This document shows positions 8,541 through 17,571 of a stretch of 64,000 bases of DNA, piece by piece. Within the stretch, counting starts at the first letter, position 1, and each line of letters starts with the position of its first letter. Both the position numbers and the translations under genes were made by a program. The notes under the pieces were generated by a model. It saw nothing but the letters and a program-made list of their open reading frames with translations. It did no database searches and was not told the DNA's origin. Source of the stretch: Sphingopyxis macrogoltabida (GTDB lineage: Bacteria; Pseudomonadota; Alphaproteobacteria; Sphingomonadales; Sphingomonadaceae); contig NZ_CP009429.1 in the NCBI RefSeq assembly GCF_001314325.1, positions 2,108,501 to 2,172,500 of the forward strand, read 5' to 3'.

Positions 8541-10075
8541 CCGAGGCTCGCGAGCTTGCCCGCGCGGATGTCCTTCTTCAGCACCTTGCCGACCTTCGAG
8601 CGCGGCAGGTCGTCCCAGATCTCGAGCTCTTTCGGCGCCTTGACGCTGCCGATCGCCGCCTTGACGTGGGCGATGATCGCTTGCGGATCGGCGCTCTGCC
8701 CCGCCCGAAGCTGGACAACCGCGCAGACACGTTCGCCCCATTTGTCGTCGGGCAGGCCGAACACCGCGCCGTCCTGCACCGCCGGATGCGCCAGCAATGC
8801 CTGTTCGACCTCGGCCGAATAGACGTTGAAGCCGCCGGTAATGATCATGTCCTTGGCGCGGTCGACGATGAACAGGAAATTGTCGGGGTCGAGATAGCCG
8901 ATGTCGCCCGTGCGGTGCCAGCCGTCCACGGTCGCTTCGGCGGTCGCAGCCGGATTCTTGTAATAGCCGTCCATCACCAGCGAACCGCGGACGACGATCT
9001 CGCCGCGTTCGCCCTGCGGAACCGGATGGCCTTCGCCGTCCAGAATGGCGACCTGCACCAGCGGCCCCGGCCGGCCGGCCGACGACAGGCGATGGCGTGC
9101 GATCGTGCCGTCGGGATTGAAATGATCCTTCGGCGCCATCATCGAGATCATCATCGGGGCCTCGGTCTGGCCGAAAAGCTGCGCCATCACCGGGCCGAGC
9201 TTGCCGATCGCCTCTTCGAGCCGCGCCGCCGAGATCGGGGCCGCGCCATACCAGAAACATTGCAGCGAAGAGAGGTCGGTTGCCGCGAGGTCGGGATGAT
9301 CGAGCAGCATATAGATCAGCGTCGGCGGCAGGAAGGTATGCGTTGCCCGGTGCCGCGCCGCGAGCGCCAGAAATTGCCCGATATCGGGATAGGGCATGAT
9401 CACGATCTCGCCGCCATGCGCCATGATCGGGAAAGCGAGCACGCCCGCCGCATGAGTGAGCGGCGCCATCGCGAGATAGACCGGCCGCCCTTCGAACGGA
9501 TAACCCATCAGGGTGAGCGCGGTCATCGCTTCCAGATTGCGGTTCGTCAGCATGACGCCCTTGGGATGCCCGGTCGTTCCGCCGGTGCCGGGGATCATCG
9601 CCAGATCGCTGACGGGCGCCGCCGTGAATGGGGTGTCGGGGGCGCCCGCCAGCCACTCGTCGAGCGACGGAGCGAAGGGCTGTTCGGCATCGAGGCAGAC
9701 AAGCAGCTCGAGCTTGGGCAGATCCTTCCTGAGCGCGTCGACCAGTTCGGCGAATTTGCTGTGAAAAAACAAGGCCGCGCAGTCGAAATTGTCGAGCACA
9801 TAAGCGTTTTCGGCCGCTTCGTTGCGCGGATTGATCGGACACCAGACCGCCGCCGCGCGCGAGATGGCGAAGACGCAGGCGAAGGCGACCGGATCATTGC
9901 CCGACAGGATCGCGACATGCTTGCCGGGGGTGATCCCCGACGCGTTCAGCCGGCGCGCAACGCGGTGCGTCAACGCCTGCACCTCGCCATAGGACAGGCT
10001 TTCGCCGTCCATCGTCAGGCAAGGAGCATCGGCGCCGAGCGACGCCCCCTTGTCGAGCCAGTCGACCAGCCGCAT
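8531..10075 (-). CDS. AMP-dependent acyl-CoA synthetase (fatty/aryl acid CoA ligase)
   Basis: A 514-residue ANL-superfamily ligase that activates a carboxylic acid to its CoA thioester through an acyl-adenylate. The P-loop-like signature IPGTGGTTGHPKG lies at about 162-173, LFGQTEAPMM is the adenine/acyl motif, and HRTGDIGYLD, IITGGFNVYS and PRSKVGKVLKKD (catalytic Lys near the end) are the hinge and C-terminal domain motifs. The ATG at 10075 follows GAGGAG by eight bases. It is the last gene of a four-gene operon (TBDR, SDR, saccharopine-reductase-like, ligase), 12 bases after its neighbour. The substrate is unknown; a hydrophobic or aromatic acid imported by the TBDR is plausible. Confidence 0.92.
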   Translation of the reverse strand: MRLVDWLDKGASLGADAPCLTMDGESLSYGEVQALTHRVARRLNASGITPGKHVAILSGNDPVAFACVFAISRAAAVWCPINPRNEAAENAYVLDNFDCAALFFHSKFAELVDALRKDLPKLELLVCLDAEQPFAPSLDEWLAGAPDTPFTAAPVSDLAMIPGTGGTTGHPKGVMLTNRNLEAMTALTLMGYPFEGRPVYLAMAPLTHAAGVLAFPIMAHGGEIVIMPYPDIGQFLALAARHRATHTFLPPTLIYMLLDHPDLAATDLSSLQCFWYGAAPISAARLEEAIGKLGPVMAQLFGQTEAPMMISMMAPKDHFNPDGTIARHRLSSAGRPGPLVQVAILDGEGHPVPQGERGEIVVRGSLVMDGYYKNPAATAEATVDGWHRTGDIGYLDPDNFLFIVDRAKDMIITGGFNVYSAEVEQALLAHPAVQDGAVFGLPDDKWGERVCAVVQLRAGQSADPQAIIAHVKAAIGSVKAPKELEIWDDLPRSKVGKVLKKDIRAGKLASLGQP

Positions 10076-10087
10076 CAGGCCTTCTCC

Positions 10088-11212
10088 TCAGTCGTGGACC
10101 GTGACGATCGGTTTCAGCACCAGTCCGAACTGGCGCATCGCCCCAAAGATCTCGCGATGCCCGAACGCCTGGCACGCCGAGGCGAAGCCGGCGCGGCGCG
10201 GCGGCTGTTGCAGCAGGTTCGCCGCACACCACGCCTGCATCAGCCCGGTCTGCTTGTAATTGCAGTTGCCGTGGATCAGCACATGCACGCGGCCGAGCGG
10301 GCCCGAGGCGTAGACCGAATCGATGCTGGTATTGAGCCGCGGATTTTCGCGCGGCGGCATGTCGCCCTGTACGGACTCCGCCATCTTCGACAGCGCCGCT
10401 TCCTGCTCGGCGAAGGGCAGCGGCTTGATGTCGGTATCGATCATCTTGGTCATGTTGACGACATTGTCCATGACCTCGCGCGCGAACACGCCGCCATAGA
10501 CCTTGACCGTCGAGACGCGCGGGTCATCCTTGAACCAGATCGGGTGCGAGGTCCCGCCCCACGGCAGGGTCAGCGCGGTGGCATGCTGGCCCGGCACCTG
10601 GCATTCGGTTGCGGTCAGGGTCGGCCACTGAACATATTGATTGTTTTCAAGATAATACCAGTCGGCCTTCAGGATCGTGAAGATCGTCTGGACCGAGGCA
10701 TAGGTCGGGAACCCCTTCCACAGCACGAGCATGTCGAGCGTGTCGAGGCCGGGCATCGTCTCGAGCGCGATGTTCGCCGCGATCTCGCCGGTGGTGTACA
10801 TCTGCGCGACGCAGGGCGACAGCAACAGGCCCTTTTTGGCGAAGGCGTCGCCCCATTTTTCCTGCGCCAGCAGCATCCAGTCCTGCTCGCCGGTGGTGTC
10901 GAGATAATGGACGCCCGCGGCAAGGCAGGCCTCGACCGTTTCGGGGCCATATTTGATGAACGGCCCGACCATGTTGCACACGACCTTGGCGTCCTTGAAC
11001 AGCTTGGTCAACGCTTTGACGCTATGGTCGACCTCGGCGACCTCATAGTCGGCGGTTTCGATGCCGGGGATCTTGTCCATCACCTCCTGCACGCGCTTCG
11101 CGTCGCGCCCGGCGGCGATGAACGGGATGCCGAGTTCGCGCAAATATTCGCAGACGAGGCGGCCGGTGTAGCCCGAGGCGCCATAGACGATGACAGGTTT
11201 CTTCTTGCTCAT
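10088..11212 (-). CDS. Saccharopine dehydrogenase-like NAD(P)-binding oxidoreductase
   Basis: A 374-residue protein with an N-terminal Rossmann motif VIVYGASGYTGRL at about 7-19 and the continuation NMVGPFIKYG, TTGEQDWM and SPCVAQMYTTGEIAANIALE, typical of the saccharopine-reductase / trans-acting enoyl-reductase family. It lacks a signal peptide and should be cytoplasmic. The start ATG at 11212 gives MSKKKPVIVYGA and is preceded by GAGGG; a longer reading frame upstream would overrun the SDR gene and is rejected. It lies 32 bases after the SDR stop and 12 bases before the acyl-CoA ligase. The role is probably reduction of a CoA-linked or free intermediate; this is inferred, not demonstrated. 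Confidence 0.85.
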   Translation of the reverse strand: MSKKKPVIVYGASGYTGRLVCEYLRELGIPFIAAGRDAKRVQEVMDKIPGIETADYEVAEVDHSVKALTKLFKDAKVVCNMVGPFIKYGPETVEACLAAGVHYLDTTGEQDWMLLAQEKWGDAFAKKGLLLSPCVAQMYTTGEIAANIALETMPGLDTLDMLVLWKGFPTYASVQTIFTILKADWYYLENNQYVQWPTLTATECQVPGQHATALTLPWGGTSHPIWFKDDPRVSTVKVYGGVFAREVMDNVVNMTKMIDTDIKPLPFAEQEAALSKMAESVQGDMPPRENPRLNTSIDSVYASGPLGRVHVLIHGNCNYKQTGLMQAWCAANLLQQPPRRAGFASACQAFGHREIFGAMRQFGLVLKPIVTVHD

Positions 11213-11244
11213 AACCCCGATCCCTCTTTCATTGATTTCATTGG

Positions 11245-12015
11245 TCAAATTGCGGTGTAGCCACCGTCGACGATCAGTTCGCTGCCGCACATGTACGCGG
11301 CGTCGTCGCTGGCGAGGAACAGCAGCGGCCGCGCGATCTCGCGCGTCGTCGCCATGCGGCCCAGCGGAATGGCGGCGGCGGTCGCGGCGGCAAAGCCCGC
11401 CGCCTCGTCGCCCAGCGCCCCCACCGCATCGGCGACCAGTTTCGTCTCGCAATAGCCGGGGTGCAGCGAGTTGATCCGCACCGGCCAACCCTTGCGCGCG
11501 CAATCGACCGCGACCGCCTTGGTCAGCATCGCGACCCCGGCCTTGCTGGCATTATAGGCGGGAAACAGCGGCTCGGCGACGTTCGCGGCGATCGACGCGA
11601 CGTTGACGATCACCCCGCCCCGCTCCTTCATCGCCGCGATCCCGGCGCGCACGCCGAGGAACACGCTCTCGAGGTTGACCGCCATCAAGCGCTGCCATTC
11701 GGCGATATCGGTATCGACGACCGACTTCAGGAAACCCATGCCGGCGTTGTTGACGAGAATGTCGAGTTTGCCCTCGCGCGCCACGACGTCGGCGACCAGC
11801 GCTTCCCATGCGGCCTCGTCGGCGACGTCCTGACGGCGCGCCTCGACCTTCAGCCCCTCGGCGCGGATTGCCCCGGCCGCGCGTTCCGCCTCGTCCGCGT
11901 CGATATCGGTGATCGTCACCGATGCCCCTTCGCGCGCAAACTCCTGCGCGGCCGCGAGGCCTATCCCTCGCGCTGCGCCCGTGATCAGTACGCTCTTGCC
12001 CGTAAATCGCATCAT
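11245..12015 (-). CDS. SDR-family NAD(P)-dependent oxidoreductase
   Basis: A 256-residue classical short-chain dehydrogenase. The cofactor motif TGAARGIG is at 12-19, NNAG at 89-92, and the catalytic triad is S141, Y154 and K158 (FPAYNASKAG). The C-terminal CGSELIVDGGYTAI is also typical. D37-I-D39 after the second strand suggests NAD rather than NADP preference. The start is one of two adjacent ATGs (12015 or 12012), behind GAGAGGAG. It is the second gene of the TBDR operon, 77 bases downstream of the receptor. A role in oxidising or reducing an alcohol/ketone in the pathway that ends with the acyl-CoA ligase is inferred. Confidence 0.93.
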   Translation of the reverse strand: MMRFTGKSVLITGAARGIGLAAAQEFAREGASVTITDIDADEAERAAGAIRAEGLKVEARRQDVADEAAWEALVADVVAREGKLDILVNNAGMGFLKSVVDTDIAEWQRLMAVNLESVFLGVRAGIAAMKERGGVIVNVASIAANVAEPLFPAYNASKAGVAMLTKAVAVDCARKGWPVRINSLHPGYCETKLVADAVGALGDEAAGFAAATAAAIPLGRMATTREIARPLLFLASDDAAYMCGSELIVDGGYTAI

Positions 12016-12092
12016 GCGACGCTCCTCTCGTAAATATCGGGATCGGGAACGACGGGCGGGAGGGGGTGCCCGCCGTTCCCTGCTCCGGAGGT

Positions 12093-14693
12093 TCAGAAGC
12101 TGAACGTCGCTTCGACGCCGTAGGTCCGCGGGGTGCCGCGGTTCAGATAATCGAGCCCGAAGACATCGATATTGAGGCCGTAGGTGTAGTAATATTTGTT
12201 CGTCAGGTTCTTGACCCACGCGCTGACCGACAGATTGTCGTTGGCCTTGTAGGTCAGGCGGCTGTTGAAGAGCCAGTAACCCGGATTGCCGCAAGTGAAG
12301 GCAACGCCGGCGGGGCGGACGGCGCCGGGGGCGCCGGGCTTGTCGCACGGATCGAGCCCGTAATCGCCGAAGGCATCGAAGTAATATTTGCCCATGTAAC
12401 TGGCGTCGCCGCGCAGCGTCAGCTTACTGTCGCCACGCTCGAAAATATCCCAGTCGAAGCCCGCGTTGAAGGTGATCTTGGGCGCGTTCGGAAAGGGATT
12501 GCCGTTGACGTTGCGCGTGAACTGCGTCGCCGGATCGGCCGGATCGACGACATTTCCCCTATATTTGCTGTTGAGGTAACCGAAGGATGCGTTGAGCTGG
12601 AGGCCGTCGGCCGGCGCGACGGTGAGTTCGGCCTCGCCGCCCCAGACGCGACCGTTGGCGCTGCGGGTGAAGGTGGTCGCACCGACGACCTGCGTCGTCT
12701 GCTGGTTCGAATAGTCGTAATAGAAGCCCGCGAGGTTGAGCTGGACGCGGCGGTCGAGGAACTGGGTCTTCAAACCGCCCTCATAGGCGTTCACCTTTTC
12801 GGGCTTGATATAATAGACCTGGTTCGTGCCCTGATAGGCGAGACCGTTATAGCTGCCGCTGCGATAGCCGCGGCTGTACTGGATGTAGCCCATGACATCG
12901 TCGCTGAACTTGTAGCTGATATTGGCGCGGCCGGTCAGGCGGTTCGCCTTTTCCTGCAGGTTCATCGTCGGCAGGTCGGGGTCGTAGGGGAAGGCATAGG
13001 GGATCAGGTTGACCACCGGCGTCACGCCATCGAGGGCGTAGATGATCGTGCTGCCGTTGCGGAACTTCACCTTGTCCATCGTGTAACGCAGGCCGATCGC
13101 CACGGTGAGCTGGTCGGTCGCCTTCCATGTCAGGTCGCCATAGATCGCCTTCGACGGGCGTTGGACGTCGAACTTCTGTTCGCCCAGGATCGGACCGAAC
13201 GGCCCCGCGCCGGCGGCGAGGCATCCCTGATAATAGGCACCGCCGGCGGGGAAATTGCCCGAGTTGTTGATCGCGGCATCGGTCTGGTACGCGACCAGCG
13301 TCCGCGCATCGAAAAAGCCGTTCGGGTTGACGACGACGGGATCGCAAAAGCCCGCCGAGCCCGGCGTCAGGGTCGGGTCGAGCGCAAACGCAGGGAGAAC
13401 GCGGATCGAGTCCGGTGTCCCGATCGGCGCGTTGTTGTAACCGCCGGGAACGCCCAGCCCCAGTAGCATAGGCCTGAGGGCACCGAAGAAGTCGGGTTCG
13501 TTCCGCGTCTTGATCGTGTCCTTGCCGTAATAGAGCCCGCCGACGAAATCGATGTTGTCGTCGGAGTAGTTCAGGCGGAGATCCTGGTTGAAATTCTTGC
13601 TGGTGCTGTTGAACCGGATCGAGCAGACGTCGAGCGGCGAACCGTCGCAGTCGTTGGGCGAGATGCTGTATTTGCCCGTGTCATAGCCGGTAATCGAGGT
13701 CAGCGTGAAATAGTCGCCCAGTTCCAGCGCGATGTTGAGCGCGACGCCCTTCGACGACGAGAGCGACTTGCCGCCCTGATCGGCGGACACCTCGTTCTTG
13801 CCGAGCGCGCGGCCGCCGTTCTGCGCGGGATTGAAGCGCGAATAGCCGACGATATCCTCGCCGTTCGCGAACTGGCCGATCGAATAGGCATTGGCCGTCC
13901 AGGGATCGTCCTTCGCCGCATAGGCTTTCAGGTTGATGTCGAGCGTGTCGGTCGGCTTCCAGCGCAGCGAAATGCGGCCGGCCATCGAATCGGTGGTGGC
14001 GACATGGCGATCCTGCGCCGGGTTATATTGCCAGCCGTCGCCCTTCGCGACCGTCCCCGCGATGCGTATGCCGAGGACGTCGGGGATCAGCGTCTTTTCG
14101 AAACCGCCCTCGACCGTCTTGGTATCGTAATTGGCGTAGCCGATGGTGAAATAGCCCTCGTCTTCGCCCAGCTTCGGTTTCCGGGTGAAGAAGCTGATCG
14201 CGCCGCCGGTGGTGTTGCGGCCATAGAGCGTCCCCTGCGGCCCGCGTAGCACCTCGACGCGGTCGATATCGTAAAGCTGCCCGCCATGGCTGGCGCGGAA
14301 GCTCTGATAGACTTCGTCGACGTAGACGCCGACCGGCGACGCGGTGGATGCGGAGAATTCGTTGGCCACCGAAATCCCGCGCAGCGAGAAATTGGGCTGG
14401 GTCTTGCCATAGGGGGTCGAGATTTGCAGGCTCGGCACCGCGCCCATCAGGTCGGAGGTTTCGTTGATCCCGCGCGCCGCCAGCTGATCGCCGCCGAGCG
14501 CCGACACCGCCGCGGGGACATCCTGCAACCTCTGTTCGCGCTTCTGCGCGGTGACGACGATCTCGGCGATCCCGCCGCTCTCCGTCCCGGAGGCTTCGGG
14601 TGCCACGGGCGCCTCTTGGGCCGATGCGGCGCCATGCCATCCCATCAGCATCGTGGTCGACAGGCAGGTTGCCAGAAAAGCTTTGTTGGTCAC
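12093..14693 (-). CDS. TonB-dependent receptor (Sphingomonad-expanded type)
   Basis: An 866-residue receptor with a signal peptide (MLMGWHGAASAQ), a TonB box in IAEIVVTAQKREQRLQDVP, a plug (MGAVPSLQIS, FSLRGISVANEF, VEVLRGPQGTLYGRNTTGG) and a barrel ending EATFSF. The start is a GTG at 14693 with AGAAGG upstream. The QKREERLQDVP-type plug is the class that expanded in sphingomonads for import of diverse organic molecules, as opposed to siderophores. It heads an operon with SDR, saccharopine-like reductase and acyl-CoA ligase, and is divergent from a large LuxR regulator across 180 bases. The substrate is probably an organic compound activated by the ligase (inference). Confidence 0.94.
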   Translation of the reverse strand: MTNKAFLATCLSTTMLMGWHGAASAQEAPVAPEASGTESGGIAEIVVTAQKREQRLQDVPAAVSALGGDQLAARGINETSDLMGAVPSLQISTPYGKTQPNFSLRGISVANEFSASTASPVGVYVDEVYQSFRASHGGQLYDIDRVEVLRGPQGTLYGRNTTGGAISFFTRKPKLGEDEGYFTIGYANYDTKTVEGGFEKTLIPDVLGIRIAGTVAKGDGWQYNPAQDRHVATTDSMAGRISLRWKPTDTLDINLKAYAAKDDPWTANAYSIGQFANGEDIVGYSRFNPAQNGGRALGKNEVSADQGGKSLSSSKGVALNIALELGDYFTLTSITGYDTGKYSISPNDCDGSPLDVCSIRFNSTSKNFNQDLRLNYSDDNIDFVGGLYYGKDTIKTRNEPDFFGALRPMLLGLGVPGGYNNAPIGTPDSIRVLPAFALDPTLTPGSAGFCDPVVVNPNGFFDARTLVAYQTDAAINNSGNFPAGGAYYQGCLAAGAGPFGPILGEQKFDVQRPSKAIYGDLTWKATDQLTVAIGLRYTMDKVKFRNGSTIIYALDGVTPVVNLIPYAFPYDPDLPTMNLQEKANRLTGRANISYKFSDDVMGYIQYSRGYRSGSYNGLAYQGTNQVYYIKPEKVNAYEGGLKTQFLDRRVQLNLAGFYYDYSNQQTTQVVGATTFTRSANGRVWGGEAELTVAPADGLQLNASFGYLNSKYRGNVVDPADPATQFTRNVNGNPFPNAPKITFNAGFDWDIFERGDSKLTLRGDASYMGKYYFDAFGDYGLDPCDKPGAPGAVRPAGVAFTCGNPGYWLFNSRLTYKANDNLSVSAWVKNLTNKYYYTYGLNIDVFGLDYLNRGTPRTYGVEATFSF

Positions 14694-14873
14694 GCCTTCT
14701 CTCCCGTGGTTGGAGGCCCGTTCTGTGCAAGGCCTTCGTCGGGATGGAGGCTATGGCGACGGGCGCGGGTACGACAGACAAGGCGGCGGGGGGAGCGATG
14801 GGGGGGATGAGCGCTTCGCCTTGCCGTTCGCGCGCGGGCGCGATAGCCAGCGTAAACAGATGGAGGGCGAGCG

Positions 14874-17570
14874 ATGACCATCCAGCCGGGATCGAGGACA
14901 GACGTCAGGCCGCCGCGCGAAGCGGCAAGGGCGCACGGCGTCACGCCCTTCGCCCCACGCAAGTTCATGCCGCCGCGTTTTCCCTCCGACCTCGTCGGCC
15001 GCGATCGGCGCGCCCGATGGCTCGATGCATTGGCAGCGCGCGAGATTTGTCTGGTCCGGGCGCCGGCAGGATATGGCAAGACCGCCTTTTGCGCGACGCT
15101 GTTTGCCGAAGCCGAGGGTATGGGATGGGACGCCGGCTGGGTTTCGTTCGATCCCGAAGACAATGAACCGGCCGCCATCGCCCATGTTTTCGAAGCCGTC
15201 CGCATCGCACGCCGTGCGGCCGCCGAAGACGGCATCGCCGGGGAACCGTCCGCGCCCGCTTCCGCCCCGATCCTCGCCGATATCCTCGCGCAGCGGATCG
15301 ATGCGGCAGACCGGCCGCTGCTCCTCGTCCTCGACGATGTCGACCGGTTGACCGACGCGCGCGCGATCGACGTGCTCAATCGGTTGCTCCGCCATCCGCC
15401 GCGGCAATTGCGCCTCGTGCTGGCGGGCTGCGCGCAGCCCGCCGTGCAGATCGCAGCGGCGGAGCGCCGCGACATGGTGCTGCACGTCGGACGCACCGAT
15501 CTGGGGCTGACCGACGAGGAGGTCCATATATTCCTGCAGAACGCCGGAACGCCGGTCAATGCGCCCGGCTGCACGGCGCTCAACAATGTCCTCGAAGGCT
15601 GGCCGGCGGGACTGAGGCTTGCAATGCGCGCGGCACCCTCTCCGGACCTCACCGATTCACGGGCGCTGACCGGCCGTCTCGACGCCTATTTTGCCGCCTT
15701 GCTCGACGAGCTGCCCCCGGCAGCGCAACTGCTCCTGCAACGTTACGGCATCGCCCCGTCTCTTAGCGCCGATCTGTGCCGCCTGCTCGGCGGCGAAAAG
15801 CAGCCCGCCAGGCTGCTCGAAGACCTCGCGGCGCGGGGTGTTTTCGTCGACCCGCCGCGCCCGGGCGGCGCCTGGTACCGCCTCCATCCCGCCTTTCGCG
15901 CCGCGCTTCAATCACGCCTCGATATCGCCGAACCGGGCCAGGCGCGCCAGTTGCACCGGGTGGCCGCACGATATTATGCGGCGCAGGGCATGACGGCGGA
16001 CGCGATCGAACAGCTTCTGGCGTGCGGCGATTCCGGCGAAGCGGCAACGCTGATCGCCGGCGTCGCCGCTTCGATGCTCGAGCGCGGAGACATCGCCATG
16101 CTTTCCGGCTGGATGAGGCAACTCGCGCCCGCAGAGATCGAGACGACGCCCGGCCTTCCGGAAGCGCATGCGTGGCTCCTGACCCTGACCGCGGATCGGG
16201 ACGCCAACGGGGCAATTGCCGCGCTGGAAAGCACCGGAACGGCGGAAGCCCACGCGCTTGCCCTGTTCCACCGGGCCTGCGTCGAAGACCGGCCCGAGGC
16301 GGTGATCGAAACATGCGACCGGTTTCTGGCCGCACCGGGCGACGCATCGGCCTTCGCGGTGTCGATGATCCGCGTCATGCAGGCGCAAGGCGCCCTCAAA
16401 CGCGGGTTGTTCGGGCTGGTGCATGACGCGATCCGTCCCCTGTCGCTGCGCAGCGCCGGAAGCCCGCTCGACCTGCCCTTTGCGCTGGCGATTTGCACGC
16501 GCGCCGGCGCCGCGCGCGCGCAGGGCCAGTTGGGCGAGGCAGAACGCGTGCTGCGCGAGGCGCGGAGCGGCGCCGCCGCACCCTCCCTCGCCACCGCGCT
16601 GATCGACGCCGCGCTGGCGCGATGCGCCTATGAACGCGACGAGGTCGGCAAGGCCGCCGGACTGGCGGCCGATGCGCTCCCTCACCTTGCGCAAAGCTGT
16701 TTTCAGGACGCGCTGATCCAGACCCTTCTCGTCAGCATCCGCGCTGCGGCGGGGCTCGATCAGCCCGATCGCGCGGCCTCGCTGATCGACCGGGCCGAAG
16801 TGATCGCGTTCGAACGCAACTGGGCACCGCTGAAGGCACTGTGCGTCATCGAGCGCGCGCGCCTTCGCCTGCCGCAGACGATCGACCCCGAAGCGGTCAT
16901 CGCCATCGCCGACGAGGACGCCGCGGTATGCGATCCGCTGTCGGCGCCGGGCCGCGCCTTTGCCCTGTTGTCCGAAATGCGTGCTTATGAAGCGATTGCC
17001 CTTGGCGATCGTCCGCGCCTGACGCTGGTCGCCGAACGGCTGTTGCGGCTGGCTTCGAATGCCGACGATGCCGAACTGCGCGCTTCGGCAACGCTGTTCA
17101 ACATCCTGCCCCAGCTCAGCGGGCGCTGTGACAAGATGGTCGCGCTCGAAACCGTGCGGTTCCTCAATCACGCGGCGAGCACCGGTTTCCGGCGTACCAT
17201 CGTCGATGTTCTCGACGTCACCGGCGTCCGCGCGGTGCAGAATTTCTGCAGCGAAGCCTATTCATCGGGTTCGTTCCTCGCGCTGCTCAAACTCGCCGAT
17301 CCGTCGCGCCGCGACCACCGGCTGGAAGGGCATCACGCGACCGCGCCGGGAGAGGACTTCTCTTTCCTCACCGAACGCGAAATCGACATATTGGGGGCGC
17401 TGAAAGCGGGCGAGTCGAACAAGGAGATCGCGCGGACACTGAATCTGGCGCCCGAAACGGTGAAATGGCACCTCAAGAATGTCATGCGCAAGCTGCGCGC
17501 GACAAGCCGCGAGGAAGCGGTCCAGAACGCCGCAACGCTCGGCCTGCGCATGGCCGAACAGGCGGACTGA
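14874..17570 (+). CDS. MalT-like LuxR-family regulator with AAA/STAND ATPase domain
   Basis: An 898-residue regulator. An N-terminal P-loop ATPase has Walker A APAGYGKT at 63-70 and Walker B LLLVLDDVD near 145; the long helical middle is TPR-like; the C-terminal LuxR HTH reads FLTEREIDILGAL, ESNKEIARTLNLAPETVKWH at about 835-885. This is the MalT/LAL architecture, in which inducer and ATP drive oligomerisation and activation. The start ATG follows GGAGG. It is divergent from the TBDR operon at 14693 and is the obvious candidate activator of it. Its stop (17570) is one base from the convergent amidohydrolase stop (17572), leaving no room for a terminator. Confidence 0.93.
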   Translation: MTIQPGSRTDVRPPREAARAHGVTPFAPRKFMPPRFPSDLVGRDRRARWLDALAAREICLVRAPAGYGKTAFCATLFAEAEGMGWDAGWVSFDPEDNEPAAIAHVFEAVRIARRAAAEDGIAGEPSAPASAPILADILAQRIDAADRPLLLVLDDVDRLTDARAIDVLNRLLRHPPRQLRLVLAGCAQPAVQIAAAERRDMVLHVGRTDLGLTDEEVHIFLQNAGTPVNAPGCTALNNVLEGWPAGLRLAMRAAPSPDLTDSRALTGRLDAYFAALLDELPPAAQLLLQRYGIAPSLSADLCRLLGGEKQPARLLEDLAARGVFVDPPRPGGAWYRLHPAFRAALQSRLDIAEPGQARQLHRVAARYYAAQGMTADAIEQLLACGDSGEAATLIAGVAASMLERGDIAMLSGWMRQLAPAEIETTPGLPEAHAWLLTLTADRDANGAIAALESTGTAEAHALALFHRACVEDRPEAVIETCDRFLAAPGDASAFAVSMIRVMQAQGALKRGLFGLVHDAIRPLSLRSAGSPLDLPFALAICTRAGAARAQGQLGEAERVLREARSGAAAPSLATALIDAALARCAYERDEVGKAAGLAADALPHLAQSCFQDALIQTLLVSIRAAAGLDQPDRAASLIDRAEVIAFERNWAPLKALCVIERARLRLPQTIDPEAVIAIADEDAAVCDPLSAPGRAFALLSEMRAYEAIALGDRPRLTLVAERLLRLASNADDAELRASATLFNILPQLSGRCDKMVALETVRFLNHAASTGFRRTIVDVLDVTGVRAVQNFCSEAYSSGSFLALLKLADPSRRDHRLEGHHATAPGEDFSFLTEREIDILGALKAGESNKEIARTLNLAPETVKWHLKNVMRKLRATSREEAVQNAATLGLRMAEQAD

Positions 17571-17571
17571 A

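Noticed and set aside
8261..11260. A 999-codon open frame on the plus strand
   Set aside because: It lies opposite the acyl-CoA ligase and reductase genes, is Arg/His-rich and has no motifs; it is a GC-bias artefact.
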